Notes: a model not told the origin generated them from the letters alone. A stretch of 64,000 nt of DNA from Oreohelix idahoensis (GCA_024509875.1 JAMPIV010012155.1:262903-326902); one strand, 5' to 3'. Positions 10,592-22,098 are shown, counted from the first letter of the stretch. Translations and numbers: made by a program.

Positions 10592-12047
10592 GATATACCA
10601 CGCCAGTTATTACAGTCTGATAGATCACCTTTCTTCGGTAACTTTACAATAATACTGTCTTTCCATTGTTGTGGTGGTTGTTCTTCTCGCCATACTTCAT
10701 TTATAATATCTAACATTCTCAAGAGGTTGTTGTCATTAACTGCTTTAATCATTTCGCCTGAAATTTCGTCAACTCCAGCAGCTTTAAAATTTTTAAATCT
10801 TTTAACGGCTTGTTTGATCTCGTCCAGCGTGAATTCATCGCAAGTTATTGGCAAGGTGGTTGTGGGTGTTTCATTATTAAAATCAGGTGTTACTATAGGT
10901 GGTGGACTGTTTAGCACCTCTATGAAGTGCTCAGCCCATCTCTTCATTTGTTCTTTTTCTGTTGGTATTGGATTCCCTAATTTATCTTTAACAGGTGTTT
11001 CCATATCAGTAGGCTGGTGACATAGTTGTTTTGTAATTTGATAAAGGCACCTACTATTTCCAGTTCTTGCAGCATTTTCAGCTTCTACGGCCAGTTCATT
11101 GATGAAATGTCTTTTATCTCTTCGAGTTTTTGTCTTCACTTCTTTATTTAACAAGTTATAAGTTAGTTTGCAAGATTCAACTGCATTATGTGTACTTGCC
11201 GCTAGTAGTTTAAGTTTTGCTGTTTTCTTTTCTTGCATTTTATCCCAAGTATCTTTTCTCATCCATTTTTTCTTTTTATGTACTAGGTATCCGGTGGTCG
11301 CTACAGCTGCTTCTGTCATTGCTGTTCTCAGTTGTTCCCATTTAGTATCGATTGTCTTGGTGGTGACATCGTTGTCAATTTTGCCTAAAGCATCGAAATA
11401 GTTGTTCATTTTGACATTATATTCCTCTTTTACATCGTTTGATTGCAGTCTGTGTACATCTATTCTTCTATTTTTATTCGGTTGGTATAACTTCTTCAGT
11501 TTAATTCTCAGTTTAGCTATGCAGAGGTTATGATCGCTTCCGATCTCTGCACCTCTGTATGCTCTGACGTCTTGAACTGATGAGCGAAATTTTGCGCTTA
11601 TGCAGAAGTGATCTATCTGGTTCTTAGTTCTGCCATCAGGTGAATTCCATGTTATCTTGTGGATATTCTTATGTGGAAAGATGGTGTCCGCCACAACGAG
11701 GTTTGATATTTCACAAAGTTCTAGAAGTCTTTCACCATTTTGATTCATACAGCCTATGCCATGAGTACCGAGATATCTTTGTACTCCATCGTTGTTGTCA
11801 CCTACTTTGGCGTTAAAATCCCCCATGACTACTATTATGTCATGCTTGGGTATTGTGTTGATGGTACTTAGAAGTGCTTCATAGAAGTCATCTTTTGTGG
11901 TATCAAGAGCGTCGTTAGTTGGTGCATAGCATTGTACAGTTGAGAGCTTGAAAAATCTTGTCTGAAATCTAGCTAATATTAGCCTCTCATTAATAGGTAC
12001 CCAGCTGATGAGCGATGCTGCTGCTTTCTGTGTCATTAAGATGGCTA
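10592..12047 (-). pseudogene. RTE endonuclease (C-terminal part) and linker to RT
   Basis: Minus-strand open frame with the apurinic-type endonuclease signatures in order: VQCYAPTND, VVMGDFNAKVGDN, THGIGCMNQNGERLLELC, ITWNSPDGRTKNQIDHF, IGSDHNL (catalytic Asp/His region). Then comes a linker with RDKRHFINELAVEAENAA, VDEISGEMIKA and QWKDSIIVKLPKKGDLSDC, which leads into RT and is cut at NNWRGIS by the inversion breakpoint. Residues of the open frame left of 10592 are target DNA. The N-terminal part of the same frame is at 20644-20894, displaced by the Gmr1 insertion; the frame is continuous once one copy of the 5-bp duplication is discounted. Only the inversion and nested insertion visibly damage this half. 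Confidence 0.85.
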
Positions 12048-12052
12048 CTCCC

Positions 12053-13271
12053 TGTTGAGGATTGTTTCATGCTTACAGACATTTGGATTTGTCGACGATC
12101 CGAATGGCTGTATCATGGAACACCTCAAACGAATAGAGATATATCTCATCGACCGATATCGATGATTGTTGCATGTGTGCAAGCATTTGAGTTTGGCCAA
12201 CTCGGATTGCTGCACCGTGGAACATCGCAATTGAATATATATTAACGACGTAGTATGCATATCTCTATGCATGACGCGTATGTCTTTGCAACGTCATTCG
12301 ACTTGTGGGTTTTGACCCGTACGGCAGTGTGTTTCAGAAGTGTGGCCATTGCCACTTATATTGTGTGGTATAACCACTGGAAAGTGTGTGGCGTTGTCCA
12401 CTTTTTAATTGTGTGGCTGGGAAGCCATTTGAGCAGTGTATTTCTTGAACCAAACGTAAGTCGTCGTATGAATAACGCAGTTTGCATAATTATGGCAGAT
12501 TAGCCTGGCGTGGTATGCCAAAGGAACATTATGTTACTAGCAATAGTGTAAGACTAGTATAGATGGATATTGTACAGCTAGCGGCAAGCGTAAGCCTAGT
12601 GTAACGGATATTAAACGACTAGCAGTAGACGTAAGCCTAGCATAATAAGTGTATTGCAGAACTAGCAGGATAGTTAAGTCTAGTTAGCCTCTGAATTTAT
12701 GCCAAAGGACATTGGCCGTTAAAAGGAACTGACCTCTAACCAGAACTCTAGATAGAGATTGTGAACATGTGCTTATGGAATAATAAGAACTCTTACAGAT
12801 CGTACATGAATGTGATGTGACTTTTGTTCCCATGTAGTTGGTGTCTGCTCATGGTATGAAATTACTAATTAAATATTGTGAGTCGTTGAAATCACGGTCT
12901 TATCAACTGTCGTATTCGGAGTTGAGTTAAATGCTGTTATTATTCAACTGATTATGACCAGTGATGATTAATGTCTTAAAACGCTGCATCTCACACTGCC
13001 AATATAATCAATAAGACAAGAGACTCATACAGGTCAGTCAAGGGTCGAATATTTAATATGAAATATATTCAGCACATAATGAATCACAAGGGTTAAAGCA
13101 GACATTATCGATACCAACGGACAGTATTACGGAATCCTACAAAAGTGATAAGAACCCGAGGGACTTTGACTCTATAAACTGAATACGCATATAATAACTT
13201 GGTCATCCACAAATACTAGAAGTCATCGAAGCACCCAGAATATACTGGGGTCCCCGAGAGCGCCCTTAACA
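12053..13271 (+). repeat. 5' LTR of Gmr1-like element
   Basis: 1219 bp, TGTTGAGG...CCTTAACA. Differs from the 3' LTR at about two bases (near 12160 and 12190). The first 250 bp contain two degenerate modules about 104 bp apart, starting GATTGTTTCATGC (12060) and GATTGTTGCATGT (about 12164), each with a GGAACA-YC-YCAA element. The 82-codon frames seen in each LTR copy are not supported as genes. Confidence 0.95.
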
Positions 13272-13274
13272 TAC

Positions 13275-13286
13275 TGGTGTCAGAAA
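13275..13286 (+). promoter_or_regulatory. Primer binding site (tRNA-Leu)
   Basis: TGGTGTCAGAA starts 3 bases after the LTR end and complements the 3' end of animal tRNA-Leu (...TTCTGACACCA). Copy 2 has TGGTGTCAGAAG at 52601-52612. Confidence 0.8.
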
Positions 13287-14455
13287 GTGTCTGGATTTCG
13301 TGAATACTGGATTCCCCCCCTTCAAGTATCGAAGAAAGTTAAACTGATAATGAACGTTTTAAATGCAAAATCATTCTTTCAATCCTAACCGGCAACTGAA
13401 ATACGCAGGACAGAAAGTGACGTCACTACATTCATGCCGTCAACGTTAGCAGACAACATTGCCTGAGAATCCGAAATTTTCTTCCACCAAAGAGACTGAT
13501 TCACGCAGATAGAACGGTAATCTTCCACTCGAGAACCTGAACCAGTGGAGAATGTATCTCTTCATCAAATTCATCTGAGGCTGCGACGCAGATCGATTGA
13601 AGAAACTACGTTTGAAGACCGAAGCAATACTTTCAAACGGTTCCCTGCTGCGAAGGTCAAGGTCTACCATCAATGGACCTCAGCTGTTGAAGACACTTGC
13701 TTTAGAATTACATGCATTCATGTATTTCTCAGAAGGACAACTAAACAGATAAGTTCTTGATTTTACTTGGGCGCTTGAACATTATCATATTGTCCTTGCA
13801 TTACCTTTGGTCTACAGTTCATCATCACTTGACTTACTTTTTACTATCATCTGTGTTCCCCCATTCATGTTTTTTGTATATTCGTATATTCGTCGTGTTT
13901 AATATTGGCTGGAATTTTCCCAGGAAAGCTTCAGTGAATGTTAACTTCTACTAGATTTACATGCTTATTTTGCTGACTGAGGATCTGACTGATTATATTT
14001 TTTCTTTTGAGTCAGGAAATAAATGTTTCTTCAGTTAGCATTATAACCATATTTTGTGTACTTAGCAGTTGCGTCAAGTGAATTACGTCCTCTTTATTTA
14101 CATAACCTACTTTCAGTACTGTTGACAATTGTTGTCGTGTGTGAGCTAAAAACTTCTTTGTCTACACGTTCGTTTATGACGACTTGTCTTGTTATATTTT
14201 TGTAATGTAAATTCTTTTCTTTCTTTTACTGATTACTGTTTATAAGTCTCCTTTATTTACTTTATAAGTGTAAAGTGTTGTCGTATAATTGAAAAAATCA
14301 TTTCATTGTAAATCATTTGATTGTTTTCACTGTCTTTGTCACATGTTCTCCGAACTTGTTTGTTATTGATTAATATATTCATGTACATATTATAGTGAGT
14401 TCTATAAACCTAGTGTATATTATAGACTATTGAAGGTACTCAGAAACCTATTATC
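13287..14455 (+). other. Untranslated leader of the Gmr1-like element
   Basis: About 1.17 kb between primer site and gag start, AT-rich in its second half, with no supported ORF. It is conserved in copy 2 (52613-53779) with scattered small differences. RNA packaging and dimerisation signals would be expected here, but none can be identified by eye. Confidence 0.7.
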
Positions 14456-17400
14456 ATGTCTACACTACAGGAATTCATTGATATTGGAAAAAGTTATGGA
14501 AAATCAGGGGCGGAACTACAAAGTTTTGCAGATACGAAATATGATGAATATTTATCGCGTCTGGAAAGGGTGGAACAGCGCGAGGCAACTAAACGAGCTG
14601 ATGAGCTTAGGAGGTTTGAATTAACCCAAGAGAGGGAAATGAAAGAAAAAGAGTTGGCTCAGAAGGAAAAAGAATTAGCTCAACAAGAAAAAGACAGAGA
14701 ATTTGAAAAGGAAAGAATGGCACAACGTGATAAAGAATTAGCTCAACAAGAGAAAGACAGAGAACTAGAAAAGGAGAAAATGGAATTAAGGAAAATGGAA
14801 CTTATGCAACTGGATCAAGCACATAAAAATGCCATGGAAATGGAAGCTTTAAAACTTCATGCAGAAAAAGAAAAAGCTTTAGAATTAGCTAAAGTGCAGT
14901 CTGAACAGACTAAGACTGCGGCTGCTACAAATATTTTTTATCCTAAGTTAAAAATGCCACATTTTGACCAGACTCGCGATTGTGTTGACTCTTTCCTATC
15001 TAGATTCATCATCAAGGTCACAGCTCTGAACATACCCAAGGAAAGATGGAGCAGTCTTTTACTTGATTTTTTGACTGGTGACTCACTTAAATGTTTCATG
15101 AGTCTTGATGAGAAGAGCAGAAGCGATTTCGATGTCGTAAAAGAGGTATTACTAAGACGTTTCCAGTTAACTGAGTCTGGATTCAGAGATCGCTTTCATG
15201 CTGCAAAACCAAGCAAGGATGCAGATTTTGGTGAATTCATTGCATCTATTAAACATTTCCTTAGCAGATGGATTGATTTATCAGGTATAAATAAAACATA
15301 TGAAGGTGTTATAGATCTCATGCTGCGAGATAAAGTTTTATCCGCATGCAGCACTGAATTAGAAGCATTTTTACAGGAAAGACATCCTAATTCTATCGAT
15401 GAGTATGAAAAACTCGGAAGACAGTATCAAACCGCACATCAGAATAAAGATCTTCATAGATCGACTATTCGAGATCCTATGCCTGTGTGCGCTGCACAAC
15501 ATGATCACAGACCTCGATCGAAGAGCTTTGATGGACGTTGTCGTTCAGATTATTATCAATCCGACAGAGGTTTTTATAACTTCCGTCGTCATCGCTCTCC
15601 TTCGAATTCATATCGACGAGGTTATAGAGGATATTCACCTCATGATCGTGGGTATCACAGAGGCAGGGATTATGATGGTTCACATCAAAAAGGATACTAT
15701 AAACAGAGATCATCTTATGGTAGAGATGCCAGGAAAGATGACTCTACTGATTTTTATTATAGCAATAAAAAGTCAGTCAATAATAACAAAGGTAATGCCA
15801 GATCTCCGTCGAGAGACAAAAATAAACAGAGACATGCAAATAGTTGCAGTGTTAAAAAGGAAAAAGGTAATGATGATAATGATCATGCGAACGCATGTAT
15901 GGTAATGAATGATACATGTTATGAGTGTCAGTCGAAAAACAGATTAAAGTCTGCAATTACACTTGATTGTGGTCATTGTATGCCAACAATGTCGGCATGT
16001 GTAAATGTCGGTTGTCTTACATTTCATCCCGGAATATTGGATGGTAAGATAGTAAGAGTTTTGCGTGACACGGGGTCTTCAACGATAGGCATTAAGCACT
16101 CGCTTATCGAGCCCTCTGCTTTTACAGGCAAATCAGTTAAGTGTGTCACATTTGGAGGGAATATAGAAACTTTCCCTGTGGCACGAGTATACATTGATAC
16201 TCCTTTTTACACAGGCACTGTCTATGCCTGCGGCTTGAGAGCACCCATAACTGAAATTATAATAGGAAACATACCAGGAGTTAAAGATTGCACTCCTGAG
16301 GAGATTGCAATGTGGGTTGAATCTCACCCACAGGTGGCAAATGCTGTTGTAACGAGAGCACAACAGTTAGCTACGGACATGGCTACACCACCTCCTCCTA
16401 TAATGGATACAATTATGTCTCAAGTTGGCACTGTTTCACCTTCTGTTTTTGCAGAAAAACAGAAGAGTGACCCAACTTTACAAGGATTGTTTAGCCGAGC
16501 AGAACAAAAAACGATTAAATACACAAGAGGGGCTAAACAATGGTTCAAGATAAAGAAATCAATACTCACTAGATATTATGATGATGGCAAAACAATTATA
16601 CATCAAGTGATAGTACCTAAAGAATACAGACCATTGGTCCTACAAACAGGTCATGACTCCCCTATGGCAGGGCATATGGGGATTAAAAGAACATTGTTTC
16701 GTGTTATGTCACAATTTTATTGGCCTGGGGTTAATAAAGATACAAAGTTATACTGCAAATCATGTACAACATGCCAAGGTATAGCACGTAAGGGCAGGTT
16801 CCATACGGCACCCTTACAGATTACAGACGTGCCTGAGAGACCTTTCAAAAAGATTGCAGTAGATATAGTGGGTCCGTTATCAATTGTTTCAAATAATAGG
16901 TTTCGTTATATTTTAACTTGCGTAGATCTTTGCACGCGTTGGCCAGAGGCCATACCATTGAAAACCATCACAACTGCATCCGTGTCTGATGCATTATTTT
17001 CGATATTTTGTCGAATCGGTTTTCCGGAGGATATATTGTCAGATCAAGGATCACAATTTACTTCCAACATTATGAGGGATTTAGAATCCATGCTATCTGT
17101 TCACCACTCGTTTTGTAGTGCGTATAGGCCTCAATCAAACGGTGTGTGCGAGCGCTACAATAGCACTCTAAAACAGATGTTATCTAAGATAACTGAAGAA
17201 TGCCCACGTGAATGGGATCGGCTTCTGCCGGCGGCCCTCTTCGCTTTTCGTGAAGTGCCTCACGAGAGCACGGGATGGTCTCCGTTCGAATTGGTTTATG
17301 GTTCGAATCCTCGCGGACCAATGATGATACTCAAAGATTTGTTGATTGGAGCGTCAATTGATACAGCCACTCGAAACAGCTACGAGTTAGTGATTGATCT

Positions 17401-19240
17401 CCGACAACGAATCATCGATGCGTGCACGTATGCATCCCAGAGTATAAAATCAGCCACTCAACGATCAAGATTATTACATAATCAAAAGAGAATATTAAGA
17501 TCATTCAAACCAGGGGAAAAAGTTTGGTTGTTGCTACCTCATAACGATAACAAATTACTGATATCATGGCAAGGTCCATTTGATGTTATCAAACAAGTCA
17601 CAGATGTTGACTACTCGGTAAACGTTAGAGGTAAAATCAAAACCTTCCATGTCAACATGCTAAAATTAGCAGTTGAAAGACCACAGGAATTAATTCCTGT
17701 CATTAACTCTATTGATGATTCTTCGCATCATACTGCTTCTTTTGCAGTTGTTCATGAAGAAGATACTACTTCGTCTATCCCTTTACAATTTCAACTACCT
17801 TCTTTGCAATCATCGGAATCTTGGAAAGACGTGACTATTTCTTCATCACTATCTTCGTCACAACAAGATCAAGTTCGGGATATTCTCATTTCTTTCAATG
17901 ATGTTCTCACCGACCTTCCAGGTCAGACATCGCTTATATCCCATGATATTACTCTTACTGATTATAAACCTATCAAACTTAGACCCTATCCTATATCTTT
18001 ACACCACAAAGATAGGGTAGAGAAAGAGTTAAAAGAGATGATACGTTTAGGTGTGATATCTCCTTCGGAATCACCATATGCATTCCCAATGGTGATAGTT
18101 AAAAAGAAGGATGATTCTTTACGTATTTGTATTGATTTTAGGCGATTGAATAAAATTACAATCACAGACGGGGAGCCTATGCCACTTTTAGATGATCTTT
18201 TGTCAGAATTATCTAATGCTACCTTCTTTAGCAAACTAGATCTCTCTAAAGGCTACTGGCAAATTCCTCTTGCCGAAAATGCCAAACCTTACACAGCTTT
18301 CACAACTCCTTTTGGGCTCTACCAATGGAATTATATGTGTTTTGGGTTAGTGAATGCGCCAGCGACGTTTGTGCGCATGATGCGCCGCCTTCTTGGCGAT
18401 CGTAAAGATGTCATCGCGTACATCGATGACATCTGCCTATTTCATGACTCGTGGGAAGACCATATTGATGGTTTAACTTCCCTTCTACATACGTTACGTA
18501 TGCATGGTTTGACTGTGCGACCTTCAAAGGTCCAAATTGGTTGTCAGGAAATTTCTTTTCTTGGTCACCGCATAGGTAACCACAAACTGTATCCTGACGA
18601 CAATACAGTCAAAAGAATTCTAGAGATTTCTACCCCTTCTACTAAGAAACAAGTTAGAAGCCTTTTAGGCCTAATAAACTATTACCATAAGTTCATCCCG
18701 CATTTCGCACAACTATCTACACCTTTGTCCGCACTGTTGACCAAAGGTAGTCCTAATAAGGTACGTTGGGACAAAGATTGCGAAAGCGCTTTGGTAACAA
18801 TTAAGAAATTATTTAGTAATGCACCTATTTTGTTATTACCGAATATACGTATTCCATTCATACTTCAATCAGATGTCTCGAGTTACTCAATGGGTGGTTG
18901 TTTGCTGCAATGTTACAAGGAAACACTCCATCCATGTTTCTATGTGTCGAGGAAACTGACTCCGGCTGAACAGAAGTATGCGACAGGTGAACGTGAGCTC
19001 CTGTCTATGGTCTGGTGCCTGGAGAAGCTGTCAAGATATCTCATCGGCACGCACTTTTACATTATGACAGACCATAGTCCTCTTACTTACATAACAGCTA
19101 GAACAATGCGTAACGCTAGAATACACCGATGGTATTTGTTAATTCAAGAATTTTCATTTACGATTCTGCCTATTGCTGGCTCAGACAATAACTTGGCAGA
19201 TCTTTTATCGCGCAACGTCTTTGAGAAGAAATTGAATTAA
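14456..19240 (+). CDS. Gag-Pol polyprotein of Gmr1-like retrotransposon
   Basis: Single 1594-aa frame. Residues about 40-165: Glu/Lys/Gln-rich coiled coil with repeated ELAQ-EK-E units. About 165-340: capsid-like Gag with VKEVLLRRFQLTESGFRDRF and WIDLSGINKTYEGVIDLMLRD, the region related to the vertebrate SCAN domain. About 345-430: Arg/Ser/Tyr-Gly basic tract. About 480-515: Cys-rich segment. Protease: DTG at D538. Integrase: zinc site H733, H740, C767, C770; catalytic D803, D863, E899 (spacing D-35-E); GPF motif about 1040. Reverse transcriptase: LDLSKGYW D1262, YIDD D1324-D1325. RNase H: D1473, GERELLSM and TDHSPLTY. All key catalytic residues are present and there is no internal stop, so the protein may be functional. 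No frameshift separates gag and pol. The start ATG is the first of the frame and is conserved in copy 2. Confidence 0.93.
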   Translation: MSTLQEFIDIGKSYGKSGAELQSFADTKYDEYLSRLERVEQREATKRADELRRFELTQEREMKEKELAQKEKELAQQEKDREFEKERMAQRDKELAQQEKDRELEKEKMELRKMELMQLDQAHKNAMEMEALKLHAEKEKALELAKVQSEQTKTAAATNIFYPKLKMPHFDQTRDCVDSFLSRFIIKVTALNIPKERWSSLLLDFLTGDSLKCFMSLDEKSRSDFDVVKEVLLRRFQLTESGFRDRFHAAKPSKDADFGEFIASIKHFLSRWIDLSGINKTYEGVIDLMLRDKVLSACSTELEAFLQERHPNSIDEYEKLGRQYQTAHQNKDLHRSTIRDPMPVCAAQHDHRPRSKSFDGRCRSDYYQSDRGFYNFRRHRSPSNSYRRGYRGYSPHDRGYHRGRDYDGSHQKGYYKQRSSYGRDARKDDSTDFYYSNKKSVNNNKGNARSPSRDKNKQRHANSCSVKKEKGNDDNDHANACMVMNDTCYECQSKNRLKSAITLDCGHCMPTMSACVNVGCLTFHPGILDGKIVRVLRDTGSSTIGIKHSLIEPSAFTGKSVKCVTFGGNIETFPVARVYIDTPFYTGTVYACGLRAPITEIIIGNIPGVKDCTPEEIAMWVESHPQVANAVVTRAQQLATDMATPPPPIMDTIMSQVGTVSPSVFAEKQKSDPTLQGLFSRAEQKTIKYTRGAKQWFKIKKSILTRYYDDGKTIIHQVIVPKEYRPLVLQTGHDSPMAGHMGIKRTLFRVMSQFYWPGVNKDTKLYCKSCTTCQGIARKGRFHTAPLQITDVPERPFKKIAVDIVGPLSIVSNNRFRYILTCVDLCTRWPEAIPLKTITTASVSDALFSIFCRIGFPEDILSDQGSQFTSNIMRDLESMLSVHHSFCSAYRPQSNGVCERYNSTLKQMLSKITEECPREWDRLLPAALFAFREVPHESTGWSPFELVYGSNPRGPMMILKDLLIGASIDTATRNSYELVIDLRQRIIDACTYASQSIKSATQRSRLLHNQKRILRSFKPGEKVWLLLPHNDNKLLISWQGPFDVIKQVTDVDYSVNVRGKIKTFHVNMLKLAVERPQELIPVINSIDDSSHHTASFAVVHEEDTTSSIPLQFQLPSLQSSESWKDVTISSSLSSSQQDQVRDILISFNDVLTDLPGQTSLISHDITLTDYKPIKLRPYPISLHHKDRVEKELKEMIRLGVISPSESPYAFPMVIVKKKDDSLRICIDFRRLNKITITDGEPMPLLDDLLSELSNATFFSKLDLSKGYWQIPLAENAKPYTAFTTPFGLYQWNYMCFGLVNAPATFVRMMRRLLGDRKDVIAYIDDICLFHDSWEDHIDGLTSLLHTLRMHGLTVRPSKVQIGCQEISFLGHRIGNHKLYPDDNTVKRILEISTPSTKKQVRSLLGLINYYHKFIPHFAQLSTPLSALLTKGSPNKVRWDKDCESALVTIKKLFSNAPILLLPNIRIPFILQSDVSSYSMGGCLLQCYKETLHPCFYVSRKLTPAEQKYATGERELLSMVWCLEKLSRYLIGTHFYIMTDHSPLTYITARTMRNARIHRWYLLIQEFSFTILPIAGSDNNLADLLSRNVFEKKLN

Positions 19241-19402
19241 CTCTTTAGTCACCATGTTGACAAGTGCTATTATTAATGTTATAAAATTTAATGTGTCTAC
19301 TTAATGATTATCATACTTATAAGTAGGTAGTACTAATATTGATATGTTTGGGAGACGGGCGTCTTCTCCATCACTATCATCCGTGCCACAAGTGTCACGT
19401 TT

Positions 19403-19419
19403 GGAAGTGAGGGGGATGA
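19403..19419 (+). promoter_or_regulatory. Polypurine tract
   Basis: A purine-rich run, GGAAGTGAGGGGGATGA, directly precedes the 3' LTR at 19420. This is the expected plus-strand priming site. Confidence 0.75.
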
Positions 19420-20638
19420 TGTTGAGGATTGTTTCATGCTTACAGACATTTGGATTTGTCGACGATCCGAATGGCTGTATCATGGAACACCTCAAACGAA
19501 TAGAGATATATCTCATCGACCGATACCGATGATTGTTGCATGTGTGCAAGCATTCGAGTTTGGCCAACTCGGATTGCTGCACCGTGGAACATCGCAATTG
19601 AATATATATTAACGACGTAGTATGCATATCTCTATGCATGACGCGTATGTCTTTGCAACGTCATTCGACTTGTGGGTTTTGACCCGTACGGCAGTGTGTT
19701 TCAGAAGTGTGGCCATTGCCACTTATATTGTGTGGTATAACCACTGGAAAGTGTGTGGCGTTGTCCACTTTTTAATTGTGTGGCTGGGAAGCCATTTGAG
19801 CAGTGTATTTCTTGAACCAAACGTAAGTCGTCGTATGAATAACGCAGTTTGCATAATTATGGCAGATTAGCCTGGCGTGGTATGCCAAAGGAACATTATG
19901 TTACTAGCAATAGTGTAAGACTAGTATAGATGGATATTGTACAGCTAGCGGCAAGCGTAAGCCTAGTGTAACGGATATTAAACGACTAGCAGTAGACGTA
20001 AGCCTAGCATAATAAGTGTATTGCAGAACTAGCAGGATAGTTAAGTCTAGTTAGCCTCTGAATTTATGCCAAAGGACATTGGCCGTTAAAAGGAACTGAC
20101 CTCTAACCAGAACTCTAGATAGAGATTGTGAACATGTGCTTATGGAATAATAAGAACTCTTACAGATCGTACATGAATGTGATGTGACTTTTGTTCCCAT
20201 GTAGTTGGTGTCTGCTCATGGTATGAAATTACTAATTAAATATTGTGAGTCGTTGAAATCACGGTCTTATCAACTGTCGTATTCGGAGTTGAGTTAAATG
20301 CTGTTATTATTCAACTGATTATGACCAGTGATGATTAATGTCTTAAAACGCTGCATCTCACACTGCCAATATAATCAATAAGACAAGAGACTCATACAGG
20401 TCAGTCAAGGGTCGAATATTTAATATGAAATATATTCAGCACATAATGAATCACAAGGGTTAAAGCAGACATTATCGATACCAACGGACAGTATTACGGA
20501 ATCCTACAAAAGTGATAAGAACCCGAGGGACTTTGACTCTATAAACTGAATACGCATATAATAACTTGGTCATCCACAAATACTAGAAGTCATCGAAGCA
20601 CCCAGAATATACTGGGGTCCCCGAGAGCGCCCTTAACA
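19420..20638 (+). repeat. 3' LTR of Gmr1-like element
   Basis: 1219 bp, same length as the 5' LTR. Between 19241 and 19402 is a short 3' untranslated stretch without ORFs. Confidence 0.95.
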
Positions 20639-20643
20639 CTCCC

Positions 20644-20894
20644 TCTGTGTGACGATTATCATTACTACCAGAGTATATAATTTGCTTTTTTTCTTCTGAA
20701 ATATATTTTATGCCCTTTCCCGTCCATCTACACTCGCTGACAACCAATATGTCCAACTTATAATTATCCATTTCTTTAATTATTTCTTCCATTTTTCCGT
20801 CTTGATACATAGTTCTTACATTCCAGTATCCAATTTTAAAAATCTCCTTAGCCCCCAAGATATTAGAATGAGTGATGTTCACTGTCATGTTCAC
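20644..20894 (-). pseudogene. RTE endonuclease N-terminus
   Basis: Minus-strand start at 20894 (MNMTVNITHSN), then IGYWNVRTMYQDGK and LVVSECRWTGKG, the first two motifs (Asn and catalytic Glu) of the APE-type endonuclease. The open frame read further left enters the Gmr1 LTR, so residues beyond about HTEG belong to the later insertion. The rest of this domain is at 10592-12047. Confidence 0.85.
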
Positions 20895-21180
20895 TGTCGA
20901 GCCTGGTTCTGTTTCGATAACAATCGCTTGTTTTACGATAGTGACTTGTTAATTCTCTGATCAACCCTCCTATCCAACCGACCGATTCGAGGGTTTCGAG
21001 GTCGGTTATAGGAAAATATCTACACCACTAGATACTCTGATGTATCTTTTACTCTATAATTTAACACATCATGGTACTATCCATCGAAATATACACATTC
21101 CTGATGTTTTTCTTTCGGCGTCTAAGGTGAGAAAAGAATTTCACCTCCATCTTGGAAGGGTAGATAACTCCAATACTCTA
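20895..21180 (-). other. 5' UTR of the RTE LINE (inverted)
   Basis: Antisense copy of the RTE leader. The stretch 20895-21126 has a plus-oriented relative at 31133-31373 (shared GACCTCGAAACCCTCGAATCGG-type sequence, GTATCTAGTGGTGTAGATAT, and TTAGACGCCGAAAG at the far end). The exact inversion junction with the RT half is within about 21175-21183. Confidence 0.75.
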
Positions 21181-22098
21181 TTATATCTCTATTATCAGTA
21201 CCTGGAAAATTATTATGTTGCATGATGTTAGAAAGACTTAAATTGCATGCTGACAAAAAGATCAGAGAAGAACAAGCGGGTTTCAGGCCGAAACGATCAT
21301 GTATTGATCAAATATTCACACTAAGAACAATTATAGAAGAATCAGTGGAAATGCAATTGCCACTTATTATCACCTTCGTCAATTTTCAAAAAGCCTTTGA
21401 TAGTCTACACCGCCCATCATTGTGGAAGATACTTACAATCTATGGTTTTCCAACAAAATATGTGAATATAATCAAAGCGTTATATGACAATGCAAGATGT
21501 TGTGTTAGAACAAATAAAGGGAATACAGAATGGTTTACAGTAGAAACAGGTGTGAAACAAGGCTGTATTATGTCACCACTACTTTTTGGAATAGCTATTG
21601 ATTGGGTTATGAGAAACTATACCCACAATGAACAATTAGGTATAAAATGGACAAATGGAAAATTCCTGGGGGAACCTGGATTTCGCAGATGATTTAGCAT
21701 TCTTAAGTTCAACACCCAGACAATCCCAAGAAGCAGTAAATAATTTGTGTCATCTTTCGGTTAAAATAGGTCTCCAAATAAATGCCTCTAAAACTAAAGT
21801 TATGAACTTTTCTAACGAGACCTTTAATATCATCCTGAACGGGAAAAACTACAGAAAGTTGAAAGTTTCAATTATTTAGGCAGTAAAATGACTCAGGATG
21901 GTGACACAACAAGAGAAATTCATACTAGAATTGCTTTGGCAGCTAGCGCCTTCAATAGAGTATCTAACATTTGGAAATTACGATCATTGAATATACATAC
22001 CAAGCTTCATCTGTTTAATTCAAATATTATCTCAGTGTTAACATACGGCTGTGAGAGTTGGAAAATAACAAAATCATTGGAGAACAAGCTGAATACAT
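21181..22098 (+). pseudogene. RTE reverse transcriptase, main part
   Basis: Plus-strand RT half: ISLLSVPGK, IREEQAGFRPKRSCIDQIF, TFVNFQKAFDSL (motif A, with Asn where the first Asp of DFQKAFD is usual), VETGVKQGCIMSPLLF, then FADDLAFLSS (motif C), LQINASKTKVM, FNYLGSKMTQDGD, ISVLTYGCESW. Two frameshifts are visible: an extra base in a G run near 21668, just before FADD, and one near 21845 before NYLG. It is interrupted at 22098 by a LINE fragment and continues at 22884. The motif A substitution and shifts make this copy inactive. Confidence 0.85.

Larger units (their letters stand above)
12053..20638 (+). mobile_element. Gmr1-like Ty3/gypsy LTR retrotransposon, full length
   Basis: An 8586-bp element with two 1219-bp LTRs and a 5-bp target duplication CTCCC (12048-12052 and 20639-20643). 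It carries a tRNA-Leu primer site, a 1.17-kb leader, one ORF of 1594 codons and a purine tract before the 3' LTR. Pol order is protease, integrase, reverse transcriptase, RNase H. Integrase lies before RT, as in Ty1/copia, while the domains themselves are Ty3/gypsy type (GPF module after integrase, YIDD). That order defines Gmr1-like elements. Only two differences were noticed between the LTRs, so insertion is very recent. It sits in the endonuclease of the inverted RTE LINE. A second, damaged copy lies at 51315-55178. Confidence 0.92.

Noticed and set aside
12255..12503. 82-codon ORF conserved in all three Gmr1 LTR copies (also 19622-19870 and 51582-51830)
   Set aside because: It lies in the LTR, is conserved only because the copies are recent, and has no domain or coding signal; kept as LTR sequence.
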